Shown here: piece by piece, positions 18,992 to 29,102 of the stretch | Layout: each line of letters opens with the position of its first letter | Numbering within the stretch: position 1 is the stretch's first letter | NCBI GenBank assembly: GCA_029298735.1 | Contig: JANSLP010000350.1 | Coordinates: forward strand, 1 to 32,559 | Reading direction: 5' to 3' | DNA: 32,559 nt | Origin: Ophiostoma sp. CBS 140.51 | Lineage: Eukaryota > Ascomycota > Sordariomycetes > Ophiostomatales > Ophiostomataceae | Position numbers and translations under genes: made by a program | Notes under the pieces: generated by a model | The model's input: the letters and a program-made list of their open reading frames with translations, nothing else | Databases searched by the model: none | Told to the model about the DNA's origin: nothing

Positions 18992-20248
18992 GGAAGAACC
19001 CGGGAGGATGTGCTCAAGGATCGTGCTTTCAGAATACTTATTTCAGAATCCAGCATCACTGTGATTTGACAGTTGATAGTCACGTAGAGAACAATGTGTA
19101 CGTCGTAGAAACGCGTCTGTTAGAGTGGGTCAAGTCAGACGAAGGAGAGCCAGAGCATCTAGGTTCTCCACAGTGCCATGCAGTGATCTACGGTACACTT
19201 GCTTTTTACCATGTTCCATTCCAATTTTCATCCTTGAACTTACCAGCCACGATCGTAAGAGTCACTTCAGCCACTGTCTTGCTGACAGTGGACAATACCG
19301 AGGAATCGTTTGTGGCCGCGGGCGTTTTTTGGTGGATCCTCGGATCGGCTTAGCGTGATGTAGACAAACTTCCCGCGGCAATCGCAGCTGTGCGTCCGCT
19401 AAAAACACTCAATTTACAGCGCCTGCACACTTACATCATGTTTTTCAACTTCAAGATATCAAAACATGACACCTCGTCGACAAATTTTCACTTTGACAGA
19501 CCCCAATAACACAATAACATGCGAATCACTTCGTACTCTTTCACATAAGCTCAACGACATATCAAAAACAACAAGGCCTTTACATTCATCATGGCACCAA
19601 CCTACACAATGTCGGCACACCTGTGCAAGCAAATTTGCACTTCCTGGCGTGATGCCCACCAGACGACACAACACAACCTCGATGGTCAAGACAATAACCT
19701 GAACCAAACAAACATCCACACGATAAACACTCTCTCCTCCAGATTATCACCGCCGATACGAATCACCACATGGCCATACACTCTCTCGCGGTCAAATACA
19801 AATAGGGCTGATGACACGGGCCCAAGACGAAACAACAAATAAAGGGGCGTCAGAAATCGGCAGAGGCCAAGCTGCACTGCTCATCTTCGGCATTGTATTT
19901 ATGATTACTTGGGAATGGTTTCATAGCAAGCGAGTTACAACATGGGATATCTCACAATTGAATGGCTTTCTTTCTTCTTTTATTTTTCAAACCCGTATCT
20001 AAGTACTTTGTCGAATGTGCCAATGTGTGTCCGTAGTTTTTTTCTCCCTACTTTACGATCGTAAACAGCAATTGCGTGTAAATGCCAGACTTGTCCAAAT
20101 TACTGTATTATTGAGAGACCAATACAAATTAATGTTTCATCATGTGGATTTTATAATGTATTTTGTTTACATTTTGCGCATCATCGACAGTCCTTTCTCA
20201 TAGTTTGCCCCATTTTGACACCAAATTTGCATCGTATCTGCCAAGATC

Positions 20249-20273
20249 CATCCTCGGTGCTGAACCGAGGATG
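20249..20273. promoter_or_regulatory. 10-bp hairpin containing CGG-N7-CCG before transporter
   Basis: Arms CATCCTCGGT and ACCGAGGATG with a 5-base loop. The centre reads CGG-N7-CCG, the inverted-triplet form bound by Zn2Cys6 dimers. It lies 156 bases upstream of the DHA2 transporter ATG, so it is a good operator candidate. Confidence 0.5.
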
Positions 20274-20428
20274 CAAGCGCACAGATATGCATGAAAAGGA
20301 AATTGCATCGTCTATTTCTGAAAATTCAAGACTCTTCTTTCGATTTTCTTTTTTCATCCCTTTGACAATCCAATCATCACGAAAACCAAGAAGACGACAG
20401 CTCAATCACCGTCGTCACGACCATCACG

Positions 20429-22091
20429 ATGTCCTCCAAACCTGAAGTCGAAGCCGTCGATGGCGCTCCCACGCCTCCCCCGACACCGTCGACACCAACG
20501 ACAACCGCCCTTCCTCCAGTCTCAAGAGCTCGCCGCGCAGTCATCATGCTCTCGCTCTGTCTCGCCCTCTTTTTGTCCGCCCTCGATATTACCATTGTTG
20601 CAACAGCACTCCCTACACTGGCGCGTCATTTGAACGCTTCGGCTGCCGTTTATGCATGGATTGGTAGTGGCTACACATTGGCCAACACGGCATCCATTGC
20701 AGTCTGGGCGCGACTGTCAGATCCAGACTTGGGCGGAAGACGGCCCGTTCTCATTGCGGCCAATACTGTCTTTTTGGTGGGCAGCGTTCTCGCGGGCGTG
20801 GCTCCGACAGCTGGAGTGCTCGTGGCTGGGCGCATTGTGCAAGGCCTGGGCGGTGGTGGAATCGGTGTTTTGGTGACTATTGTCATTGGTGACTTGGTGA
20901 CCCTGCCGACCGACCGGGCCAAGTATTATGGCCTGACAGGCTTGGTGTACGCAGTGGCGTGCAGTGTCGGCCCCGTGCTGGGTGGTGTCTTTACTCAGAC
21001 CATTGGATGGCGGTGGTGCTGTAAGTTGTGCCTCTGTTCCCGGCTTAATACATCTCTTGCTAACGTGAACTTCAGTCTGGATCAACCTTCCATTTTGTGC
21101 CGTTTCTCTTGTGGTGCTGATTTTTGCCTTGAATTTGAATACACCCAAGCCCACGGTACGCCCAACGCTACTCTCACGATTCCTTCGTCTTCGAAGCCTC
21201 GACTGGATCGGCTCTGTGTTGATTGTCGGCAGCACGATTGCTTTCCTGTATGGCCTTGAAGCAGGATCGGCTACCACAACCGACAATAAAAGTAGCTGGT
21301 CCTCTCCAACAGTCATTGTCCTCCTTGTCGTTGGAGGTCTTCTGCTCGTCGCCTTTGCAGTCTACGAGCACTACTTCCCGCCAGCGCATCCCCTCCTACC
21401 GACCCGCAGCCTATTTGGTTCCTTGACCAACATTGCTTCCCTTTTGATTATGGTCCTCCATAGCTTCGTATTCACTTCCTACGACTACTTTCTGCCTCTC
21501 TACTTCCAGGTCGGACTTGGCTTTGAACCCATCCGGTCGGGTGTCACTCTATTTGCCCTGGTCCTGCCATTGTCGGCAGCAACACTCGCCTCCGGTTACG
21601 CCGTCCGCAAAACACGCAACTACCGTGTGGCTATGTGGGGAGGTGCTACACTGATGACGCTGGGTACTGGTCTGCTTATCGTCCTCGGCGGACCTCCCTC
21701 ACACCTCGTCAAGATTGTCCTGTTCCTGGTTGTCATCGGTTTCGGCGCGGGCCCTCTGTTCCAGGCACCGCTGGTGGCCTTGCAAAGCCATGTCGTTCAC
21801 GAAGATGCGGTAGCTGCAGCATCTGCATCTGCCTTTTTGAGAAGTCTGGCCAACGCTGTATCCATCGTCATCGGTACCGTTTTACTCCAAAACGGCCTCC
21901 ACGGCCACGGCATCACAGATCTTACAACACCACCAACAATGTTTGCCGATGCTGTACGTCGCATGTGGATCTTTTACACAGCCGTGGCAGGCTTGATTTT
22001 TGTGTGCACCCTCTTTGTCAAGAAGATGCCGGCAGACAATGCCCAAGAAGTAGAATCACAAGAGGTGGCAAACGAGAAGGAGAGTGTTTAG
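20429..22091 (+). CDS. MFS drug:H+ antiporter, DHA2-like
   Basis: Plasma-membrane exporter of the major facilitator superfamily, 535 aa. Two exons, 20429-21020 and 21076-22091, with a 55-nt intron (GTAAGT, GCTAAC branch, TTCAG); the junction gives WRWCFWINLPFCAV, the classic DHA2 segment. After a Pro/Thr-rich N-terminus, LDITIVATALP at about 52-62 is the helix 1 motif of this family. RLSDPDLGGRRPVLI is the loop 2-3 motif (with two extra residues), and RIVQGLGGGGIG and GPVLGGVF match helices 4 and 5. Hydrophobic segments suggest 13-14 helices. It may export a toxic compound or metabolite; cargo is not shown. It diverges from the PhyH gene and converges on the dual-finger regulator, whose stop is 65 bases away. 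Confidence 0.93.
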
Positions 22092-22156
22092 ATAGTTTTT
22101 AGAGGGTAGATATCATAATACACGAATCATTCATTTCAGTACGTAAATTGACAGCA

Positions 22157-25100
22157 TTATGTCAGACTTGCTTCAGCAGACGCCCGCTGAATCTCGTCCA
22201 GTAACTGGATCAGACTCTCCACCATGTGCGGCCGTGCAGCCTTGCCATGGTTACGCCTGAACAATCCGGCTACGACAGCCATGACGCTGTCCGGACGTGA
22301 GAGGGCAATGACCTCGCCGTTCTCAGAGGAGATGCACGGTCGGCCCTGGCCATGGACAAAGAAGCGTTGCAAGGACGGAGAGGCGTCAACGTCCAGCAGA
22401 ACGTCCTCGCCGTCGTGACCACCAGGTAGACTAGCCGCAACAGAACCGTAAATCCACAGCGTCAAACCGGCATGGTAGACCATGACTGCTGTAGGACCAG
22501 ACACCACACCACGTGCCAAGAGTCGTGCACCTCTCATGATCTGTCCGGCATGCCACAGTGATGTCCTTGCCGCCTCCGAGACGACCCACTCGACAATCAC
22601 TGGATGCACAGCCCGAGCTTGGTCGCGACCTTCCATACCGGCAAACAGCTGGACTTGTTCCAGGACCGTGTGGGTGTGCATGAGGATGAGCTCTGTGCGC
22701 ATGGCCAGAGTGGGATCAGGGACAGAAAGACTAGCTGTGGCGAGTCTAAAAGACCGCACGAGCTGCAAGATCTCGTCTTGACGAGCGCCCATGGCCAGAG
22801 CGTTCCACCTTCTTCCTGGCAGGAGAGACATTGTCGTCGGCGTTGTGGCCGCCATCTCTCTCTGCAGCACGCGCATCTGGACATATTCCCAGGTCAGGCC
22901 CCAAGCGCAGGACAAGAACGTGGAGCAAACAACGCCCATGTCGACACGTCCGCGGTGGGCTGCCAGAAACGCCTCGGGGTGTTCCAAAAAGGCGGGCAAT
23001 GTAGCCGGCATCATGTCCTCGCTGCGCGCGCTGTTAGCGTCTAGATACAACTGCTTCCACTGCTCGGCGGTGGCGGCTCCCCACATCGCCTCCGATGCCG
23101 GGAAGGCCAACAAGACTTCGGCATACGACACAAGCGGCGTCGTCAACAAAGCCATCGACGTGTCGGTGTCGTGCTGCAGAATGCGGAACGTGAAGCGCGT
23201 GGCAGCCTCACGGTGGATCCAGCTCTTCCATTTTTGGGCCAGCAAGTTACCCTCGTCAGATTCTTCAACAGCTCGTGGGACGGGCTTTGGCCGCCCAAAG
23301 CTGCCATCTCGCCGCCGCATCGTAAGCAGCGGCAAAAAGAAACTCTCGGCAATCTCCACTTTACGACTGCGGCCACTCCACAATCCCATATCCAATGTCA
23401 AGAGGTATGCTTGCGCTAACTCAAGATCCCGCGTCATCGAGTTGTCATGCTCCCACTGTTGGGGTACGGCAATTCGTAAGCACTCCTGAATGGCGAAGCC
23501 GAGCTTGGATAGAGCCGAGTCGGCCGTCAGGACAGCTCCCGCTGCGGCCATGGCGGCCAGCAGCTCCGGTCGACGGTCGTTTGGGTTGTCGTGAAAAGAA
23601 GGGGTGTGCATCCAGGCCGAGGCCTGGGCGACGGGTGATGTTAGGTAGAACTGCAGGAGTGTGTCCAGAAGCTCAACAGACGGGAAGGACGTGACGACTC
23701 TTGCCACATTCTCTCGCCGACAGTTGTGTGTCACGACCATCAAGATCCTGTCTCGAGAGGCTGTACTCAGCCGCGTATGTGTAGTCGTCGCAGTATGTGA
23801 GTGGCGAGCCAGTGGAGAGTCTGGACTTGTGTGGTCGACAACAACGCCACCAGAGGGCAGCGACAGATTGTGTTCTTCGGCGCCGCAGTGGTCCTGTGCA
23901 TTGGGCCGGAACTTCCAGTAGTGGCGCTGGAAAGCCTCAGAGCCGGTACCAATGGCTGAGGACGACGAGGCCAAAGCATTGTGGGCGGGAGGCGATGTGG
24001 ACGAGGTCAGTTCTGGGCGATTTGTTGTCATTAGGCTCGTATCTCCTGTTGGGCTGACTCCAAATTCAAACGGAACTCGTGTGTTGTAGGCATCCAGGAA
24101 GCGAAAGTCCATATCGTCCAAGCGATCAAAATTGAGGTCAAGACTGCCAGCTGCAGCTGCAGCGGCATCAAACTCGAGCTGTGCACCAATTGGTGTCCAA
24201 TGACCGGGTGCATGGTTTACCATGGGGTCTGGTGGTAGTGTCAACGGGAGGTTGCTGTTGTTGATGGTAGCACCGCCTGCTGAACTGGCCCCCTTGTAGC
24301 TGAAATCAAAGACGGACAACATCCGCATAAATGAATGTGGAGGATCGTCGACATGACCTTGCATCGGTTGGATTGCATGCTGCATGGGCATCGTGGGTGT
24401 CATGTCCATATTTTGGGTTGTGGCCATGTCGGTGACTTCAGTGGTGTCTCCAATCGTCTCCGTCATGTCGTCTTGGTCCTCATCGCCATTGTTGGCGTCT
24501 TCTCGTTGCTCGGTATCATCCTCCCTTCGGTCATCTTCCGTTTCAGCCTCTTCTTGCACGGTAGCTGGCGGCGTCACAACCATATCGGCAGCCCGGTCCC
24601 AGACACACTGTAGGCCCTTGCTCGTACACCTTTGGCAAGGTTTGGCTTCACTACAACGAAGGTGGTTGCTGGAACAGGCCTGGCAGGCACGAGACACACG
24701 TGTGGCCGAGGCAGCAGCCGTCGATTTCGAGTTGGAACGGAGAGAAGAGGAGCCATCGCTGCGCGTGCTACCAGTAGTAGATGCGGCATCCGACTTTGCG
24801 TCATGGCCGGCGGCGTGCCGTTTCAAGAGATCACTACTCTGTTAGGTGATGACAAAAGACAAGTACGACAACCCGGGAGTGGAGACTCACGCTCTGGCAA
24901 AGCCTTTCGTACAGACCTGGCAACGATACGGCCGGGACTGGGTGTCTGTCTTGTCAGCAGGGCAAACAGCAAGGCCCCTAAGGGGGGGGATCCTGAAAAG
25001 AGCAGCTTACGTGATCGAACATGGCGCGCCAGGTGGTCCAGCCGTTTATACTGGCGCTTGCAAGAGCCACATTGAAACAGGCTAGTGTTGGGATCGGCCG

Positions 25101-25242
25101 AGGAGGCTGTTGCTGACGTCGTCTTGGCCGGCGTGGTATGGATTGTGTTGCCCATGGCGGTTGATGACGATGACGCCGTCGTGATAGTGTCCGGGCTCGT
25201 CAGCTGCCCAACCGTCACCGGGCTGGCCGTGAAGTCGGCCAT
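22157..25242 (-). CDS. Transcription factor with two C2H2 fingers plus Zn2Cys6 cluster
   Basis: Nuclear regulator of 987 aa from exons 25242-25011, 24945-24891 and 24833-22157. Finger 1 is C58, C61, H74, H78 and finger 2 is C86, C89, H102, H106, joined by the standard linker (HTQSRPYRC); both have exact C-x2-C-x12-H-x3-H spacing only with these splice sites. A Ser/Thr-rich stretch leads to the binuclear cluster Cys 146, 149, 156, 162, 165, 172 (spacing 2-6-5-2-6). An acidic Asp/Glu-rich segment follows, then a fungal-specific regulatory domain (LLDTLLQFYLTSP, AQAYLLTLDMGLWSGRSRK). The C2H2-Zn2Cys6 combination is a known but minor fungal class. A longer N-terminus from an upstream ATG at 25395 is possible but lacks family sequence. 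Likely targets are the adjacent transporter or oxygenase genes, by position only. Confidence 0.9.
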
Positions 25243-26041
25243 GTGTGTGTGTTCGTCTGTCCAGGCAGTGGCCGGACAATGTCCGTTCAGTCGAGGCTGA
25301 ACCGAGGAGCAGATTCGTAGAGCGTCTGCAGTACCTACTTGGCGACGCAGGGAGAGATGTGGAGGAGAAGGTGTCGCTCGGGAGCGACAATGCAAGTTTG
25401 TCGGGCCACCCCCGTATTTAATAAAAGCAGCCTTTTTGGCAAAAGACAGGAAAAAGGAGAAGAAAAAGAAAGAAAGAAAAAAGCATGGGGTCAGCTGGGG
25501 TTCTGGAGAAAGGCCCTGGAGAAAACTACCGGTGCGGGGAAAGCAGGAAGAAAGAAGGGGAAAGGCGCTCGAGATTTTGTCGACTTTGACGGTCCACTAA
25601 CGTCGCTGGAGTTGCTAACCTTTTGCGGGGAAAGGCTACTGTCAGGGGACTAACTACGGGGGCTAGTCAATGCAGATGGGGCACACCTGTGAGGAGAAAG
25701 GACGCACCTCGGGATGTGGAGGAGCCTCCCGAAGTGTCGGGCTTTCATCGGGTCACTCGACGAGCCCTTGATCGATGGTCGCGGCAGTTGTGTCCTGTCT
25801 ATTATTGTCTTATTGTAATGAGGAATCTTGTCCACATGAACCCATATCTGCCGTCAATTGTAGCCGCGTTTTGAGGAAATTGTGAATTTTGAAAAGTGTG
25901 GATGGAAAGGAGACAAACGAAAAGTAAAAGGAACAGCCAAAACAACCGAAAAGCAACAGGAATCCCACGTCTGCGAGAAAACAGAATCTAAACAAGCAAA
26001 CAAACCCGCGTTGTTCCAACGAAGGTACATCATTTTCTAAA
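25243..26041. promoter_or_regulatory. Divergent promoter, dual-finger regulator / extradiol dioxygenase
   Basis: About 800 bases with no gene. A purine-rich tract lies at about 25443-25485, and a second purine-rich stretch at about 25900-25960 lies just upstream of the dioxygenase start. Confidence 0.5.
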
Positions 26042-27022
26042 ATGGGTATGTATGAATTCTTCTGTTTTAATTTTCAGTCTGTATTATGGCATCAAATTCT
26101 ATCAATCGTCGCTTTTGATCTGTCCCCTCTCTCGCCACGTCCCCAACTAACATTTGCAGTCCTTGCTCCTGTCCACCTATTCTCCCATGGCTCAACCATG
26201 ATGCTCGGCGAGCCGTCCGAGGCCGCCGACTACTGGAAGAAAGCCGGTGACGAGGCCCTGGCCAACGGCGTCAAGGGTATCGTCATGATGGGCGCCCACT
26301 GGGATGCACCGCACGACCGCATCGAAGTCGCCACCAATCCCAAGCCGGCCAAGTCCCCCGTCGCCTACGTCCACCCCAGCAAATACGCCGACTACCCTCT
26401 CAATCCCGACCTGCCGACCGCCAACCGGTGCATCGACCTGCTCAAGAAGAACGGCTTTGAGGCCGGCGGCAACGACACCTTTGACTGGATCCACGATACC
26501 TACCTGATCATCATCCGTATGTTCCCCGACCCGGCGACGTGCCCGCCCACAACGCTCATCTCCATGAACGCACGCTTCGACCCGCACTACCATGTCAAGG
26601 TCGGTGCCGCACTGCGCCCGCTCCGTGAGGAGGGATACCTGTTGATTGGCTCCGGCGGTGCCGTCCACAATTTGTACCGCAACTACTGGCTCCCGATGCT
26701 GCGGTATAGCGACAACTTTGCGCAAGTCACGCCGCCGGAGCCGTGGGCCCTGGAGTTCCGGCAGGCTGTGGAGGACGTCCTGACACACAACCGGGGACCG
26801 GCCCTGAGAAGAGCAGCGACTCGTCTGATGAAGCACGCACAATACCGGGATGCACATGCTACGGATGACCATTTTATGGCAGTGCTGTTTGTGGCGGGTG
26901 CAGTAGGTGACGAAGCGGATGAAAAGGAGGAAGGTGGACGCCTAACGGCCGAGACGTGGGAGCTCACCAATATGTGCAACAGCCAGTTCACCTTTGGTAA
27001 TTGGCAGGCCGTGAAGGCATGA
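26042..27022 (+). CDS. Extradiol ring-cleavage dioxygenase, LigB/DODA type
   Basis: Soluble metal-dependent dioxygenase of the class III extradiol family (DOPA 4,5-dioxygenase-like), opening a catechol ring. The first coding exon is only 4 nt (26042-26045, ATG G); a 114-nt intron (GTATGT, CTAAC, TTTGCAG) leads to exon 2, 26160-27022, giving 288 aa that begin MVLAPVHLFSHGSTMM as in the family. Candidate metal and catalytic His are H11 (SHGS), H48 (MGAHWD), H113 (WIHDT), H144/H146 (DPHYHVKVG) and H171 (GAVHNL). The intron is a multiple of three and has no stop, so retention would give a 326-aa protein with a 38-residue insert after Met-Gly-like start. The substrate is unknown; catechols from amino acid or lignin catabolism or pigment synthesis are possible. 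Confidence 0.92.
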   Translation: MGMYEFFCFNFQSVLWHQILSIVAFDLSPLSPRPQLTFAVLAPVHLFSHGSTMMLGEPSEAADYWKKAGDEALANGVKGIVMMGAHWDAPHDRIEVATNPKPAKSPVAYVHPSKYADYPLNPDLPTANRCIDLLKKNGFEAGGNDTFDWIHDTYLIIIRMFPDPATCPPTTLISMNARFDPHYHVKVGAALRPLREEGYLLIGSGGAVHNLYRNYWLPMLRYSDNFAQVTPPEPWALEFRQAVEDVLTHNRGPALRRAATRLMKHAQYRDAHATDDHFMAVLFVAGAVGDEADEKEEGGRLTAETWELTNMCNSQFTFGNWQAVKA

Positions 27023-27515
27023 AGTGATCCGTTAGATGAGATGAAGTAACCAATGTGTATGTTTTTTATTCGTGGAGCTTTGCTTTATTTCTCCACTTCT
27101 ATCTGAATTTCTTGCGACGAAATAAAAATGGACTCAAAAATTTAGCTGCCTTGCAATCTGTTATGATACAAACAAACTTTGGCTGTCTGATTTGAATTGT
27201 TTTGCTATTTTTTCATTGTTTACTTTACTTTAGTCATCTGAATATGCCTTCAACCATCCAAATAACGTACACAACGATGCAATTCAGGAAGTCGCGGGAG
27301 GTCGGACGGCACGTCCCGCGAGGGTAACGTCCTTGTTCCAACCAGACGACAACTGTTCAAAACGAAATCCCGGTTGCGAGAAAACATAAAAAACCAAACA
27401 TTTCTTATCTTTCATCCCTTCCTTTCGTGTCCTGTAGAAATATGGTGGACGTCTTGCGGCACAAAGAAAGCTTGCGAGATAACGTACGAGCAAAAACATA
27501 CAACTTATCATTGTA
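27023..27515. other. Intergenic with a short hairpin
   Basis: AT-rich 3' flank of the dioxygenase gene. TCGCGGGA (27292-27299) and TCCCGCGA (27314-27321) form a perfect 8-bp hairpin with a 14-base loop. No gene is seen. Confidence 0.5.
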
Positions 27516-27540
27516 ACTCTTTCAAAAGCTTTGAAAGAGT
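27516..27540. repeat. 11-bp palindrome next to tRNA terminator
   Basis: ACTCTTTCAAA and TTTGAAAGAGT flank a 3-base centre (agc). It begins 4 bases past the T-run that ends the tRNA-Tyr transcript. It may be a backup terminator hairpin, an insertion scar or a factor site. Confidence 0.5.
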
Positions 27541-27544
27541 CAAC

Positions 27545-27551
27545 AAAAAAA
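27545..27551 (-). terminator. RNA polymerase III T7 terminator
   Basis: Seven T on the minus strand, starting 14 bases after the tRNA-Tyr discriminator base; four or more T suffice for pol III termination. Confidence 0.8.
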
Positions 27552-27565
27552 TGGGAACTCAGATT

Positions 27566-27652
27566 TCTCCCGAGCCGAAATCGAATCGGCGACTTTTCGA
27601 TAACAATGTAGCCATTACAGTCGAACGTGATCACCAGCTACACCATCGGGAG
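27566..27652 (-). tRNA. tRNA-Tyr (anticodon GTA) with 13-nt intron
   Basis: The 87-base gene folds into a full cloverleaf. The acceptor stem CTCCCGA/TCGGGAG is perfect, with discriminator A. The D-arm begins GTGT and has GG in the loop; the anticodon stem is TTCGA/TCGAA; the variable loop is 5 nt; the T-arm is GCCGA-TTCGATT-TCGGC. The A box reads TGGTGTAGCTGG. Removing 27614-27602 leaves a 74-nt tRNA with loop CTGTAAA and anticodon GTA. The intron sits just 3' of position 37, as in all fungal tRNA-Tyr genes, and contains TAC, able to pair with the anticodon. Pol III termination follows at a T7 run. It should be functional. Confidence 0.93.
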
Positions 27653-28280
27653 AGTGAACTAAAGTCGTTATATCCGATTCTTGAAAAATGGGACATTAGT
27701 TGAGTTCATATGGGCCAAGCGGGTGGGTCAGAGTAACGACTGCGCTACACTCTGGACGTCTACGACATTCAGTAATTCGCCAATTCATTTATGGGGATCG
27801 AATTACCCTGTATGTCGTACATATCGTTCACTGCGGTTTCTACTCGTCTTGGATCTACCTAAAATTTTAATGCTACTTAATGCTACTTTGTTACCATTTT
27901 AGGCTGCCCATGGATTTGGGCCGTTATATCAACGAAACAATGCAGCTGCCTAACGATGACTGCAGGTCGGCGCATGTCAGTTGCCTTGACCACATCCAAA
28001 CCATCCCCCACAGCCCGTTGGTGTAAGTCAGTCCCTTCGAAGCAACAGTAAACGGCCAGGATTTCTGGATGCCAATTGTGCCGTCGATGCACGTAAGGCC
28101 AGGCAAGCCAGTTCAGTGAAGTATTTGTTTCTTTACCGTAATATTCATGCAATGAAAATGGGACGTTTTGAACCAAGTAAATTAATACTTTTTCTTGTTC
28201 TTCAGGATTGAAAAAAATCATACATCAACAGCATCAATTATTCGAACCATCGTTTCACTTCACTTTTTTAAATAATCAAT
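27653..28280. other. Intergenic upstream of tRNA-Tyr and orphan gene
   Basis: No recognisable gene. A 112-codon minus-strand ORF (28221-27883) has no family-like motif and AT-rich composition, so it is not called. Confidence 0.5.
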
Positions 28281-28724
28281 ATGCTCCTTGAACACCCCTT
28301 CGAGTTCCACGCGCCCGGCTGGCACGGCACGGGTCACTCGCCTGTTGTTGGTGGCCGCTACATTGACCGCTCAACTGGAGAAGTAGTCGCCGCCCCCGAT
28401 GGCGATGGCCACCAAGAGTACGCCGGCCCGCCCGCTGTTGACATTATTGTGATGAGCATTCACGAAGATACGACGCAGTGCGTATTCCGCGCAGCCCGCG
28501 CATTTCCCATGGCGGCAATCTTGGGCCACATTTTCACCAATGTTATTCAGAAGCGCAAGCTGGAAATTGACTCGGTGACCGCGACACCGTTCGCTATTCG
28601 TGTCATTCTGGCGCATCCGCTGACGCCGGCAGAGTTCAGTGACATCTCCATGGAGATGGCAAACGGAATGTGGGATCAAACTGAGAGTGTGGGTGCCAAG
28701 AAAGCAGTCGAAACATGCACCTGA
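28281..28724 (+). CDS. Hypothetical protein, 147 aa
   Basis: I do not recognise this protein. It is an intronless ORF starting at an ATG after an AT-rich leader. Codon use (C/G-rich third positions) resembles neighbouring genes and contrasts with its flanks, which supports coding. The first 55 residues are His/Gly/Pro-rich and polar (EFHAPGWHGTGHSP, GGRYIDRSTGEVV); residues about 56-95 are moderately hydrophobic (VDIIVMSIHEDTTQCVF, MAAILGHIFTNVI) without a clear membrane helix; the end is polar. There is no signal peptide. It could be a small soluble protein or a fragment of a larger one; no stop or frameshift is seen. Confidence 0.6.
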   Translation: MLLEHPFEFHAPGWHGTGHSPVVGGRYIDRSTGEVVAAPDGDGHQEYAGPPAVDIIVMSIHEDTTQCVFRAARAFPMAAILGHIFTNVIQKRKLEIDSVTATPFAIRVILAHPLTPAEFSDISMEMANGMWDQTESVGAKKAVETCT

Positions 28725-29102
28725 TAAAATATGCGCTGGAAAATGATTTTTTTGAGAAGGGATAAAACATATATTTGGTCCAAACTCCATATGTACTGCA
28801 ATCATTACATAAACTCCTTTCAACAAATATTCCACGTTCAGCTTAAAACATTCCACTTGTCTTCCTCACTCATGTCATCGTATGATTCATCTGGGTTTGA
28901 ACACCGCCGTGGCTGAAAGTTGAGGAATCGAAGGTTAAAAGAAACTGAAATGAACAAAACAAACAAACAGGGGGGAACACAGAAACACCAAGAAAAGAAG
29001 ATGAATTCCAGAGCACAACACCAGCCACCCAGAATTTAAAACAGAAAAATTAATGGCATAGATTCAACACAAACAAAAATCGTGAACACAAATAAAAACG
29101 TC
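28725..29102. other. Intergenic between convergent genes
   Basis: AT-rich 3' flanks of the orphan gene and the b561-like gene; nothing else is seen. Confidence 0.6.

Larger units (their letters stand above)
18395..20428. other. 2-kb divergent intergenic region, PhyH / DHA2 transporter
   Basis: No ORF here has family-like sequence. CGGATC or GATCCG occurs at 18577, 18688 (as the palindrome CGGATCCG), 18728 and 19341. An 11-bp inverted repeat (18917-18991) and a strong hairpin (20249-20273) are listed separately. The region is long enough for a small ncRNA or an unrecognised exon, but nothing supports one. Confidence 0.5.

Noticed and set aside
27883..28221. 112-codon minus-strand ORF
   Set aside because: No recognisable motif and AT-rich composition; it contains no gene-like codon bias.
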